From Planctomycetota bacterium (lineage in GTDB: Bacteria > Planctomycetota > UBA1135 > JACQFD01), in NCBI GenBank assembly GCA_016200225.1, contig JACQFD010000001.1, positions 167,115 to 231,114 on the forward strand: a stretch of 64,000 nucleotides of DNA. The letters run 5' to 3'. Positions 50,974-59,330 of the stretch are shown here, piece after piece. The notes under the pieces are model-generated. The model ran no database searches. It saw only the letters and a program-made list of their open reading frames with translations, and was not told the origin of the DNA. The translations under genes and the position numbers were made by a program. Every line of letters starts with the position of its first letter. Positions within the stretch are counted from its first letter, which is position 1.

Positions 50974-52476
50974 TTATTTCTTGACCAATTCGAGCAGCCG
51001 CTGCGGCTCGTGCCGCGCAGCCGAATTGTATTTTTCGCGGAGTTGTGATGAAAGTTGATGCATCCGCGGCGCGCCGTCGGGAGGCTCCCACACTTCGAAA
51101 GATACAAATGCCTTGCGGCCGCCGGCGATCGCGTTCGCGATCTCTTTCTCGATTTGTTGTATTAATTCCCCGGCTTCGCGTTCGTCGCAGTACGGAACAT
51201 GTTCGGCGTTCGCGCCGTCGAGTTCGCCGGCGTTCGAAACGACGCGCGAAAGGTAAAGTCGCGTGAGATTCCGCAGATCCTTCAGATCGAAATCGACGGC
51301 CTTCGGAGGAATATAAAGAATCAGCGCATCGTCGTTTCTGACGATCGCCGCGATCGACTCGGCCGTTTCGCGGTTGAGATTATGATAAATCGGTTGCCGC
51401 ACCTCGATCCAACCGAAGTAAATTTGTAGAATTAACAAAACTCCCGCGGCGGCGAGCGCGATGGATTGTCTGAAACTCCGCAAACACAGAAGAATCCCGA
51501 GAGCCCAGACGATGGTCGCGGGCAGATTGTAACCGCCCTGGTATTCGACGCGCGACGCGCCGATGAAATGAAAATACGGCGGAAAAGTTATAAGAATCGC
51601 GAGCGCGGCGGGGATTTCATTGCGTTTCGCGAGCGCGTACGCAGCGCCGAGGAGCCCCGCGGGCACGAGCACGCCCGAGCGGAGGATGAGTTCGACGGCG
51701 GCCGTATACCAATAATTCTGGCCGCCCGGGCGGATGTCCTTGAAGTAGTCGCGGATGCTACTATATTGCGGAAACGCAAGATCCAATAAATAAACGATTC
51801 CCGCGATCAGTAATGTTCCGCCGGCGCACCACGCCGCGAGGCGAAACATCGTATTCTTTTGGAGCGCATTGCCCGCGCGACGCGCGCGCTCGTGTAAAAG
51901 GTACATTGCCGGCCACAGGAAAAACCCCGTCAAGTGTGTCGATTCGAGACAGAGCGCTCCGAATATAAACCAAAGCGCGGGCCGGTTTTTGTAAGGACGC
52001 GCGGCCGCCGCGAGGGCGAACGCCGCGGCGGCGAGATGTAGTGTATTATATTTCGTGCCGCCCGTGCAATACCAGACAGACGGCGCGAACAGCACGAGCA
52101 GCGTCGCGAGCGACGCGAGCGCAGGCCGCGCAAACGTTAAGAAAAATCGGACGAGAAACGGCCCGCTGATCGCCGTGAACAGCGCCGAAAATATTTTTAA
52201 TGTTTCGTCGACGCGCGTTTCGCGGAACAAATTCAACAAATAATGCAACCCGTGCAGCAGCGGCAGATATAATATGTGCGGATAAAGCCAGATATGCTTT
52301 TCGCCCGGCATCAACTTCCAATCGCTCAGCCACTGAACGAAGAAAATGCCATCGTTATAGATCCCGCGGTGAAACGAAAGAATTCCAATTGTCAAGCCCG
52401 CCGCGGCGGCGGCGGCCTGCAGCGCGCGTTCCGTGCGGGGTTGCGGCAAAAGCGTTTCTTTGGAAAATCCGTTCAC
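50974..52476 (-). CDS. Polytopic membrane protein, possible GT-C glycosyltransferase
   Basis: 500 residues with about 9-11 hydrophobic helices between residues 15 and 380, then a soluble tail of ~115 residues ending LRNLTRLYLSRVVSN...LLELVKK. A loop acidic residue in NDGIFFVQWLSDW after the first helix is compatible with GT-C enzymes, but no family signature is firm. It converges with the phosphoesterase gene and diverges from the NHL gene across 116 bases. Its neighbours give no pathway. Confidence 0.6.
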   Translation of the reverse strand: MNGFSKETLLPQPRTERALQAAAAAAGLTIGILSFHRGIYNDGIFFVQWLSDWKLMPGEKHIWLYPHILYLPLLHGLHYLLNLFRETRVDETLKIFSALFTAISGPFLVRFFLTFARPALASLATLLVLFAPSVWYCTGGTKYNTLHLAAAAFALAAAARPYKNRPALWFIFGALCLESTHLTGFFLWPAMYLLHERARRAGNALQKNTMFRLAAWCAGGTLLIAGIVYLLDLAFPQYSSIRDYFKDIRPGGQNYWYTAAVELILRSGVLVPAGLLGAAYALAKRNEIPAALAILITFPPYFHFIGASRVEYQGGYNLPATIVWALGILLCLRSFRQSIALAAAGVLLILQIYFGWIEVRQPIYHNLNRETAESIAAIVRNDDALILYIPPKAVDFDLKDLRNLTRLYLSRVVSNAGELDGANAEHVPYCDEREAGELIQQIEKEIANAIAGGRKAFVSFEVWEPPDGAPRMHQLSSQLREKYNSAARHEPQRLLELVKK

Positions 52477-52592
52477 GCGATTATCATTTCGAATCGCGCC
52501 CTCTGTTCCAACGTGAAAACGAAATTCACTGAAAAGACACGTTGCCGCCGTGGAGTCGATGGCGCATGTTTTAGGTATCCAAATTCATATCC

Positions 52593-53489
52593 ATGTTCGG
52601 CGGACTCGCCTACCAGAACGATTTATTACTGATCGCCCACGCGAACGGGACGCCCCGCGTCACGGTCGTGGGCGCCGGTTCGTTGGAACTGGAATTTACG
52701 ATTCCGGTGGTGCCCGCGAAGGGGCGAATCTTAGCATGTGCCGGCATCGCAGCCTCGCCAACATTTGTGATTCATATCGCCGATCCGATCGCGCGCGCGA
52801 TTCATCGGGTGTCGCCATTCGGACGGCCGCTGCCTTCGCTCGGCGAAGGACGCGCCGCGACGCTTCCGATCGCGCCCGATCATCGCGGCGAACTCGCGGA
52901 ACCGTCGGGCGTCGCTGTCGACAACCGCGGCGCGATTTATACAGTTTCGGCCGGGGGCACGCGGGTTTACGCGGTGCAAAAATACGCCTCGAACGGACGC
53001 TTCACGGGTTCGTTTCGCGCGTTCGGCGTGCCGGGCGAGGCGTTCGCGTCGGCGCGGGGAATTTGCTGCCATGGCGATCTGATATTTGTCGCCGACACGG
53101 GCAACGGCTGCGTCCATGCTTACAAAACGAACGGGGCGTTTTTACAAGTATTCTCGACGGCGATCATGCACGGCGAGCGTTCGGCGCCGGTTTTCTTAAC
53201 ATCCGACGCCGAACGGAATCTTTGGATTCTCGAACGCGGCGACCGCCACGAACTTAGAATGTTTACATTTGGCGGAGAATACAAAAAAACCGTGCTCGCG
53301 GGAGAAATCGAGGCGCCCGTTTCCGTCGCGGTGACGCGCGACGGCGTGATTTTTATTCTTGACGAGGACGGCGATCGCCTGCGCGCGTTTTCGCGCGGAG
53401 GGGAGTTGCTGCGCGATTTTATTCAGTTTCTCGACCACGACGTTTTTATTGGAAATCCGCCGAACGTAACCTATCGTCGCGGCCCGTGA
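52593..53489 (+). CDS. NHL-repeat beta-propeller protein
   Basis: 298 residues of repeated blade-like units: [16 protein letters not shown] near 100-115, [19 protein letters not shown] near 150, and [21 protein letters not shown] near 245-265. The pattern is NHL/6-bladed propeller, a protein-interaction or ligand-binding scaffold, with no catalytic motif. No signal peptide is seen, so it appears cytosolic unless the start lies further upstream. Its stop overlaps the folE start as GTGA, so the two are probably co-translated, but no link to folate is apparent. Confidence 0.72.
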   Translation: MFGGLAYQNDLLLIAHANGTPRVTVVGAGSLELEFTIPVVPAKGRILACAGIAASPTFVIHIADPIARAIHRVSPFGRPLPSLGEGRAATLPIAPDHRGELAEPSGVAVDNRGAIYTVSAGGTRVYAVQKYASNGRFTGSFRAFGVPGEAFASARGICCHGDLIFVADTGNGCVHAYKTNGAFLQVFSTAIMHGERSAPVFLTSDAERNLWILERGDRHELRMFTFGGEYKKTVLAGEIEAPVSVAVTRDGVIFILDEDGDRLRAFSRGGELLRDFIQFLDHDVFIGNPPNVTYRRGP

Positions 53490-54100
53490 AAAAGCGTTCC
53501 GCACGCAACCATGCGCATGGCGCCGCGAAGGCGTCGCCCGACTCGATCGCGCCGCACATCCGCCGGCTTTTATTAGCGTTGGGCGAAGACCCCGACCGGC
53601 CGGGTTTGCAGAGCACGCCGGCGCGCGTCGAGCGCGCGTTTCGATTCTTTACATCCGGATACGGCCGCGCCGTTTCCGACGTCGTCGGTTCCGGCGTTTT
53701 CGAGCAGGAAACCGACGAAATGGTGATTGTTAAGGATATTGAATTGTATTCTTTGTGCGAACACCATCTTGTGCCGTTTTTCGGCCGCGCGCACGTCGCG
53801 TACCTGCCGAATCAAAAGATTCTCGGATTATCAAAAATCGCGAGAATTGTAGATTTGTTCGCGCGGCGGCTGCAAGTGCAGGAGCGGCTTACTACACAAG
53901 TGGCGCGCGCCATCGACGAGGCGCTCGAACCGCGCGGCGTCGGCGTCGTCATCGAGGCGGCGCATTTGTGTATGATGATGCGCGGCGTCGAAAAGCAAAA
54001 TTCGGTAACTGTTACATCCTGCATGCTTGGACGGTTTCGCACCGATGAGAAAACGCGCATGGAGTTTCTGACGCTGGCGGTGCGCGACCGGCCGAAATGA
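53486..54100 (+). CDS. folE: GTP cyclohydrolase I
   Basis: First enzyme of folate (and queuosine) synthesis, turning GTP to dihydroneopterin triphosphate. The 204 residues contain [17 protein letters not shown], the zinc and substrate region [51 protein letters not shown] and [14 protein letters not shown]. Start is GTG 53486, overlapping the NHL stop. The 20-residue basic N-terminal tail is common. folK lies at 42554, so the pathway is split. Confidence 0.95.
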   Translation: MKKRSARNHAHGAAKASPDSIAPHIRRLLLALGEDPDRPGLQSTPARVERAFRFFTSGYGRAVSDVVGSGVFEQETDEMVIVKDIELYSLCEHHLVPFFGRAHVAYLPNQKILGLSKIARIVDLFARRLQVQERLTTQVARAIDEALEPRGVGVVIEAAHLCMMMRGVEKQNSVTVTSCMLGRFRTDEKTRMEFLTLAVRDRPK

Positions 54101-54263
54101 GCGCGGTCGGGGCTTCCGATCCGGACTTCGCTCGGGAATCGGCCGCATTCGAGGGTGTTGCGCCGCTGTTTTCGGAGGCGAAGACGGAAAAAATGGAATT
54201 ATGCGAGGTTCTTACTCGCGCGGCCGGGCCGGGCTGCTATTCTTTACAGTTGATCCCACACCC

Positions 54264-56189
54264 ATGAATCGTCAACTCCTCACTCTCGCTCAATTTGGCG
54301 CGCTGTTTTTGATTTCGGGCGCCGCCAATGCTAATTCTCCCGGCGGCGCCCTGGCGGCCGTTCAGGGAAGGAAACCCGTCGTCGAGACTGTCGTTGTCGA
54401 CGCGCCGCCGCTGTTGCCGCAGCAGGGCCACGGTTTTTCGCTCGACAACCTGGCCGAACCGGGGCGTCGCGCCGCCGACACGCTCAAGCGACTGAAGGAC
54501 GGAATCGCCGAACCGGTTCCACCGGGTGGAAAACGAAAGCCCGGCGGTCCTCAAGGCGTGCTTTTGCAAACTCCGGTCTGGAACGTGCCGTCCGGCGCCA
54601 CGGGCTTCAACGTCGTGCTGTCCGCGTCGGAAACCGGAGTTGTATTTAACGGAACGCCCTATGGCGAACAGTTTTCATTAATGATTCCGGCAAACTACAA
54701 TCCGCTGTCGCCGCCGCCGTTGGTTGTAGCATGGCATGGATACGGAAACAGCCAGATTCAACCGATGCCGTATCTCGCCGCGGAAGCTAATAATCGCGGA
54801 TGGATGCTGATGGCGCCGCTCGGGATCGCCGATAATTCTTTCAGTTGGCTTCCGGGCCAGCAGGCCGTCGAGAAGTCGATCGACTGGCTCCGCGCGAATT
54901 ATCCTTATGACGAGAGCCGCGTGTACGGCGTCGGGTTCTCGATGGGCGCGATGTGTATTACTAATTTTGCTTCGCGCCACCTCGATCCCGCTTGGACGCG
55001 TTTCGCCGCGCTCGCGACGTGCTGCGCGACGCTCGACAACGTCGACGATTATACAAATTCCGTAAGCATTCAATCGCTGTTTCAGTTCTATTTTGGCGGA
55101 TCGCCCTACGGCGGAACGTACAATTTTGAATATTACAGAACTTCGCTGCTGCGTCTGGCGATGCCGATGAATTATCCGTACCCGCCCGTCGAAAATATAA
55201 CGATGGCGCGGGCGATCGCGCATTTGCCGGTGTACATGACGTGGTCGACCGACGACAACGTCGTGCCGTACTGCCCGACGCATAATTTATCGTTAATTAC
55301 TTATCTGACGTCGCTCGGCAACGCGCCGTATCAAGTTCCGCAGACGGGCCTGACGCTGAAACACCACTGGACCGTGCTCAACGTCGTGGATTGTTTCAAT
55401 TATTTGCAGAATTACTCGCTTGTAACGTATCCGACGCACTATTCCGTTCTCGCCGACATCGACGGATCGTTTAATAATGTCGCGACCACGGGCGGCGCAT
55501 CGGGTCAGTTCCGCCGATTCGACGTCAACATCGATCCGGGCACCGGAATCGTTCACGTGGACAATACAAAAAACGTTTCGCGCGCCACCATGGATTTGAC
55601 AAATTATGGAATGGCCTCCGGCGGCAACGTAAGCGTCATGTCGTCGTCGATCGATTCGACGGGCGACGTGCTGACCGTCATGAATCCGTATTCCGCGAAA
55701 CCGCCGTCGCGCATTAACATCGACAGTAATATAAATTATATTTGGACGTACGACGGCGCGCAGTCGACGACATTGAATATTCCCGTCGGCACGCACACGA
55801 CGGATATTGTTTATAATGTTTTCGATTTCCAGCTCGCCGTGAACGGAACGCCCTCAATCGGTTCGACGGTGACGATCGACACGACGGGCGGTGCCGACGG
55901 CGAAGTTTACTGGACGGTTATTAGCAATACGCCGGGGATGTTCCCGCTCTCGCTCGTCGGCGACGGCGATCCGCGCTGGCTTTCCATGGATTTGTTTACA
56001 TTGTATCCAATTGTACAAAACGTCCTTTCGAACGGCGGCCAGGACTCCGTGGCCGAAATCGTTCCAAACGATCCGATGCTCGTCGGCTCGACGTTTTATT
56101 TACAAAATTTCACGGCCCCCGGCAGCGTCTCGGGAATCCCATTCCTGTTTGGGCGAATCTCCAACCAGGTCGACGTCACGATTCAATAG
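54264..56189 (+). CDS. Secreted alpha/beta hydrolase, PHB-depolymerase/feruloyl-esterase-like
   Basis: 641 residues. A signal peptide (LTLAQFGALFLISGAANANS) opens the protein and is followed by a Pro-rich linker. The esterase domain covers about 140-410. It has the oxyanion region VVAWHGYGN and the nucleophile in GVGFSMGAMCIT (GxSxG). An acidic residue follows in WSTDDNVVPYC and the His candidate in LKHHWTVLN. A ~230-residue C-terminal beta-rich domain without a known label follows. The frame is open to 54201, but the ATG at 54264 begins the natural signal. It acts outside the cytoplasm on an ester of unknown kind. The tRNA gene follows after 59 bases. Confidence 0.78.
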   Translation: MNRQLLTLAQFGALFLISGAANANSPGGALAAVQGRKPVVETVVVDAPPLLPQQGHGFSLDNLAEPGRRAADTLKRLKDGIAEPVPPGGKRKPGGPQGVLLQTPVWNVPSGATGFNVVLSASETGVVFNGTPYGEQFSLMIPANYNPLSPPPLVVAWHGYGNSQIQPMPYLAAEANNRGWMLMAPLGIADNSFSWLPGQQAVEKSIDWLRANYPYDESRVYGVGFSMGAMCITNFASRHLDPAWTRFAALATCCATLDNVDDYTNSVSIQSLFQFYFGGSPYGGTYNFEYYRTSLLRLAMPMNYPYPPVENITMARAIAHLPVYMTWSTDDNVVPYCPTHNLSLITYLTSLGNAPYQVPQTGLTLKHHWTVLNVVDCFNYLQNYSLVTYPTHYSVLADIDGSFNNVATTGGASGQFRRFDVNIDPGTGIVHVDNTKNVSRATMDLTNYGMASGGNVSVMSSSIDSTGDVLTVMNPYSAKPPSRINIDSNINYIWTYDGAQSTTLNIPVGTHTTDIVYNVFDFQLAVNGTPSIGSTVTIDTTGGADGEVYWTVISNTPGMFPLSLVGDGDPRWLSMDLFTLYPIVQNVLSNGGQDSVAEIVPNDPMLVGSTFYLQNFTAPGSVSGIPFLFGRISNQVDVTIQ

Positions 56190-56248
56190 CTCGTGGGCGC
56201 GGCTGAGGCTTGACCCCGGCGCCGGGCGTCTCTAGCGTTCCCATTCTC

Positions 56249-56326
56249 GGCGGCGTGGCTCAGACTGGTTAGAGCAACGGCTTCATAAGCCGTAGGTCGT
56301 CGGTTCAAATCCGACCGCCGCTACCA
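56249..56326 (+). tRNA. tRNA-Met (CAU), CCA encoded
   Basis: A complete cloverleaf: acceptor GGCGGCG/CGCCGCT with a G-U first pair, U8, D arm GCTC/GAGC, anticodon stem ACGGC/GCCGT around TTCATAA, and T arm GTCGG TTCAAAT CCGAC. The discriminator A is followed by an encoded CCA. The initiator-type GGG/CCC anticodon stem is absent, so this is an elongator tRNA, most likely Met, although a CAU-reading tRNA-Ile2 cannot be excluded. Its 3' end is the left attachment site of the element that follows. Confidence 0.95.
56280..56326 (+). repeat. attL: 3' end of tRNA-Met, 47-bp direct repeat
   Basis: The 47 bases from the anticodon arm through CCA are repeated exactly at 62354-62400 in the same orientation. 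The integrase gene lies 112 bases inside. The intact tRNA is on this side, as expected when integration rebuilds the gene. Confidence 0.93.
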
Positions 56327-56438
56327 AGCGTAAATTCCGCTGATTCCTTAGTTTAGGAAACCGGCCCACGGTGGGCCGAGCAGCTCGATAGGTCCGAAAT
56401 CCTCAGTAGCACTACTGAAGGAAGGATGAAAAGCTGCC

Positions 56439-57641
56439 ATGCCCACCCCATCAAGAACGTCAATTCCCAAACTCGGCCTGCATCGCGCCACGGGGCAAGC
56501 GATTGTGAGATTGAATGGAAAGGATCATTACCTCGGCGACTACGCGAAAGAGGAGAGTCGCGCCCGATACGAAAGACTCGTCGCGGAATGGTTAAATAAT
56601 GGCCGACGTTTGCCGCAAGCGGAACCAACGGGAGATTTTACAGTTGCCGACGTTGTCAAGGGATTCCTCGCTTGGATTGATAACGAATATCGCCTTCCCG
56701 ATGGTTCCGTGAGCCGCGAGGTTCTAAACGTTCGACTCGCAATGCGCGGAGTTTACAAATTGTTTCGCGACCTTCCCGCCGAGGAGTTTGGGCCGAAGTC
56801 TCTTTTATTATATCGTGACGCGCAAGTCGCGGCGGGACTCACGCGCAAACTAATCAACAAACGCGTAGGAATGGTCCGTAGGGCGTTCCGATGGGCGACT
56901 CGCGAGGAAAGGGTTCCGGCTTCCACTTATCACGCGCTGACGGCCGTCGAAGGCTTGAAAATGGGGCGCACGACCGCGATCGAAAGTCCGGGCGTGAAAC
57001 CGGTTCCCGAATTGGACATAAACAAAACGATTCCCCAACTCTCGCCCACCGTTCGCGCGATGGTTGAATTGCAACTCTTGACCGGAATGCGCCCGGCCGA
57101 AGTTACAACTATTCGACCGTGCGATATTGAAAGAGGCGGGAACGTTTGGATTTACCGTCCCTCAAATCACAAAAACGCGTGGCGCGGTCACGCCCGCGAA
57201 ATCGCAATCGGGCCGAAGGCGCAAGAGATTCTCACTCCCTTTTTGTTACGTTCGGCCGAAGACTACTGTTTCTCGCCCGACGAAACTATGGAAGGGCGAA
57301 AGCGAGAATTGCGAGAAAAGCGAAAGAAGGAGGGGACACCGCTATGGCCGTCGCACCTGCGGACGCTCGAAAACAAGCGCCGCGAAAATCCGATTTGGGC
57401 GCCGGGCGATTGCTACTCGACATGGAGCTACGGAAGGGCGATTGCGCGTGCATGCAAGCGCGTGACGGTCACGCAATGGAGTCCCGGCCGACTTCGGCAC
57501 AATGCGGCGACTCGCTTTCGAAAGGAGTTTGGACTCGAAGTCGCGGGCGCAATCCTCGGCCATCGTATTCTCGAAACGACACAAATCTACGCCGAAGTAA
57601 ATCGCGCGCGGGCGCTCGACGTAGCCGCAAAAGTCGGATGA
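56439..57641 (+). CDS. int: Tyrosine recombinase/integrase
   Basis: Catalyses integration at the tRNA-Met site. The 400 residues start with an AP2-like or N-terminal DNA-binding stretch (KLGLHRATGQAIVRLNGKDHYLG) and a core-binding domain (VADVVKGFLAWIDNEYRLPDG). The catalytic domain has Arg in LLTGMRPAEVTTIR, Lys/His in SNHKNAWRGHAREI, RLRHNAATRF and LGHRILETTQIYAE with the nucleophile Tyr. The His of the HxxR box is replaced: the sequence is SPGRLRH, Gly where PHxLRH is usual. The C-terminal pattern resembles planctomycete integrases. The gene is next to attL. Confidence 0.92.
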   Translation: MPTPSRTSIPKLGLHRATGQAIVRLNGKDHYLGDYAKEESRARYERLVAEWLNNGRRLPQAEPTGDFTVADVVKGFLAWIDNEYRLPDGSVSREVLNVRLAMRGVYKLFRDLPAEEFGPKSLLLYRDAQVAAGLTRKLINKRVGMVRRAFRWATREERVPASTYHALTAVEGLKMGRTTAIESPGVKPVPELDINKTIPQLSPTVRAMVELQLLTGMRPAEVTTIRPCDIERGGNVWIYRPSNHKNAWRGHAREIAIGPKAQEILTPFLLRSAEDYCFSPDETMEGRKRELREKRKKEGTPLWPSHLRTLENKRRENPIWAPGDCYSTWSYGRAIARACKRVTVTQWSPGRLRHNAATRFRKEFGLEVAGAILGHRILETTQIYAEVNRARALDVAAKVG

Positions 57642-57764
57642 TTTGTTGTCTTCGAAACGTTAGTATTTATCCAAGCGGGAAACGGATCGCCTCATGAACG
57701 ATCCGGGGCGCTTCTCCGTGGCGCCCATCCCGCCTTGTTTACCCTCGCGGAGGAAGGCAACCAC

Positions 57765-57770
57765 GGAGGT
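57765..57770 (+). promoter_or_regulatory. Shine-Dalgarno that fixes a GTG start
   Basis: GGAGGT five bases before GTG at 57776. It supports the GTG start of the next gene, which would otherwise be ambiguous. Confidence 0.7.
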
Positions 57771-57775
57771 ACGTC

Positions 57776-58585
57776 GTGCCATCGGATCGCGAACAATTCA
57801 ACATTGAAGATGCTCGTAAGCGCCAGAGCAAGTCCAAGCGAAGCAATTCGGGGAAGTCTCAACTTGACGCGGCAATCGAAAAATTCACGTCGCTTGCAGC
57901 GAGACTTGCTTCAAATGAGCTTAAGTTAAGCGCCGAAATGCAATTAAGGAGGAATACATATAATTCGATTGAACAAGCAGTGGAATGTTTGCAAGCTATT
58001 AATATCGCGAAAGATGCGCCTGACCCATGTTTAATTTCCAAGTACGTGTGCGGAGTCGCCGCCCACTTTGTCAATTATCCCGGAAGAGGCGCCATTGACA
58101 CGATTCCACTCGGCAAGATTGAGAGCGAACTCTTTGGGATTGCAAGGATAGTATTTACAGAAGCGTGCGAACGAATTGATAACAAGGAAGGTTTCAATTC
58201 GATCAAAAAGATCGTCGAGTTGAGAATCGTCAAGACGTGGGATGCAATCAGGCCAGATCCCCCCTGCATCGGTTTTTGCGGATTATTTATCATTTTACGT
58301 AATTTGTTTGAGAAGAATCCCGCCGCCATGGACTTCATTGAATGGGCGCCTCCAAATTCGAGTGAATCTGTAAAGTCTGCTCGCTACTATCCGCCGGAGA
58401 AAGGTTGGATTCGTTTACCGGAGGCTGCAATTCAGTCCGGTGTACCCTCTCGTACTCTGCATCGGTGGATTTTGGATCTCACGGCCGGCGAGAAAGATAA
58501 GGATGAAGCGGGTGTCGTTATTATTAGTATTTACGCGCTCAAACGAATATTAAAATTGCGAGGAAAAAGCTTCAAGATGCAGTAA
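57776..58585 (+). CDS. Element-encoded protein of unknown function with C-terminal HTH-like segment
   Basis: 269 residues, GTG start. The N-terminal 60 residues are polar and helical (KRQSKSKRSNSGKSQLDAAIEKFTSL). A middle helical domain carries two cysteine-rich spots (DPCLISKYVCGVAAHF; DPPCIGFCGLF). The C-terminus has a helix-turn-helix-like stretch, GWIRLPEAAIQSGVPSRTLHRWILDL, then a short tail. The gene's G+C is lower than the chromosome, and codon use is more even, suggesting recent acquisition. I do not recognise the family. It ends 15 bases before the tandem palindromes at 58601, which it may bind. Confidence 0.7.
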   Translation: MPSDREQFNIEDARKRQSKSKRSNSGKSQLDAAIEKFTSLAARLASNELKLSAEMQLRRNTYNSIEQAVECLQAINIAKDAPDPCLISKYVCGVAAHFVNYPGRGAIDTIPLGKIESELFGIARIVFTEACERIDNKEGFNSIKKIVELRIVKTWDAIRPDPPCIGFCGLFIILRNLFEKNPAAMDFIEWAPPNSSESVKSARYYPPEKGWIRLPEAAIQSGVPSRTLHRWILDLTAGEKDKDEAGVVIISIYALKRILKLRGKSFKMQ

Positions 58586-58600
58586 CAAGTGACAACGACT

Positions 58601-58630
58601 TGACATGTCATGACATGTCATGAGATGTCA
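58601..58630. repeat. Three tandem 10-bp palindromes (TGACATGTCA), iteron- or operator-like
   Basis: TGACATGTCA at 58601-58610 and 58611-58620, then TGAGATGTCA at 58621-58630, directly abutting. Each full unit is a perfect palindrome. They lie 39 bases before the DUF1580 gene and just after the HTH-like gene. Spacing of exactly one helical turn would put bound dimers on one face. This suits an operator or a replication-origin iteron. Confidence 0.85.
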
Positions 58631-58668
58631 CCCACACCGAGGGTCGAATGGCGCGATAACGCGCCACC

Positions 58669-59025
58669 ATGAAACTATTCGACCCCAACGACAATGAATT
58701 CCGACCCCTCAACGAATATACAAAACGCCTTCCGTCGAGCCGCGCGGGAAAGGGAATAAACCGCTCGACGGTTTGGCGATGGGCGCTTCGCGGATGCGCC
58801 GGCAACGTCCTCGCCACTTTTGTGATTGGTGGAATGCGCTACACAAGTGACTTCCACGTCGCGGAGTTTTTGAAAGCGTGCACGGCCGCGCGCGCCGAGA
58901 GACTTGGCATTCCCATTTCGCGCAATAATACACAAGCATTAAAACGGCGCGACCATGCTGCGCTCGAAGAGAAGTTAGGAATCCGAACTCGATCGAAAGC
59001 GAATGCGCAACGGAGGGAAGCATGA
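58669..59025 (+). CDS. DUF1580 protein, excisionase-like
   Basis: 118 residues. The core GINRSTVWRWALRGCAGNVL and TFVIGGMRYTSDFHVAEFLKAC is a MerR/excisionase-type helix-turn-helix followed by the DUF1580 pattern, a family I know mainly from planctomycetes. A basic tail follows. It should bind DNA, perhaps as a directionality factor or replication regulator. Its stop overlaps the next gene's ATG (ATGA at 59022), with GGAGGG upstream of that ATG. Confidence 0.83.
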   Translation: MKLFDPNDNEFRPLNEYTKRLPSSRAGKGINRSTVWRWALRGCAGNVLATFVIGGMRYTSDFHVAEFLKACTAARAERLGIPISRNNTQALKRRDHAALEEKLGIRTRSKANAQRREA

Positions 59026-59330
59026 ATTCATCAAACTCGCCGCGCCACGGAGGGCAGGCGGGTCAATGGGGAATCACGGAGCGCCCCATCGATCGGCTAT
59101 TGCGCACACTCGAAATTGTAAAACCGCAAACTATCAAGAAAACGGGCGCCGGCTTCACGGCGCTCTGTCCGGCCCACGAAGATGGAAATCGTTCATTATC
59201 AATCCGCGAGGGCGACGATGGGCGCGTTTTGATTCACTGTTTCGCGGGATGTACTGTCGCAAGTGTAGTCTTCGCCCTTGGGCTGGAAATGCGCGACCTT
59301 TTTGCGAACGGCCGAGGAGGTGCGCGATGA
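59022..59330 (+). CDS. Primase zinc-binding domain protein (CHC2-like), stand-alone subunit
   Basis: 102 residues. The zinc motif is CPAH...HCFAGC (residues about 50-75: GFTALCPAHEDGNRSLS and GRVLIHCFAGCTVASV), like phage P4-type primases. It lacks the catalytic domain, which is encoded separately by the next gene, whose ATG overlaps its stop (59327-59330). The two products likely form one primase. Confidence 0.85.
   Translation: MNSSNSPRHGGQAGQWGITERPIDRLLRTLEIVKPQTIKKTGAGFTALCPAHEDGNRSLSIREGDDGRVLIHCFAGCTVASVVFALGLEMRDLFANGRGGAR

Noticed and set aside
52550..53257. 235-codon plus-strand frame over the NHL gene
   Set aside because: It is a shifted shadow of the NHL repeat gene, Arg-rich and without motifs.
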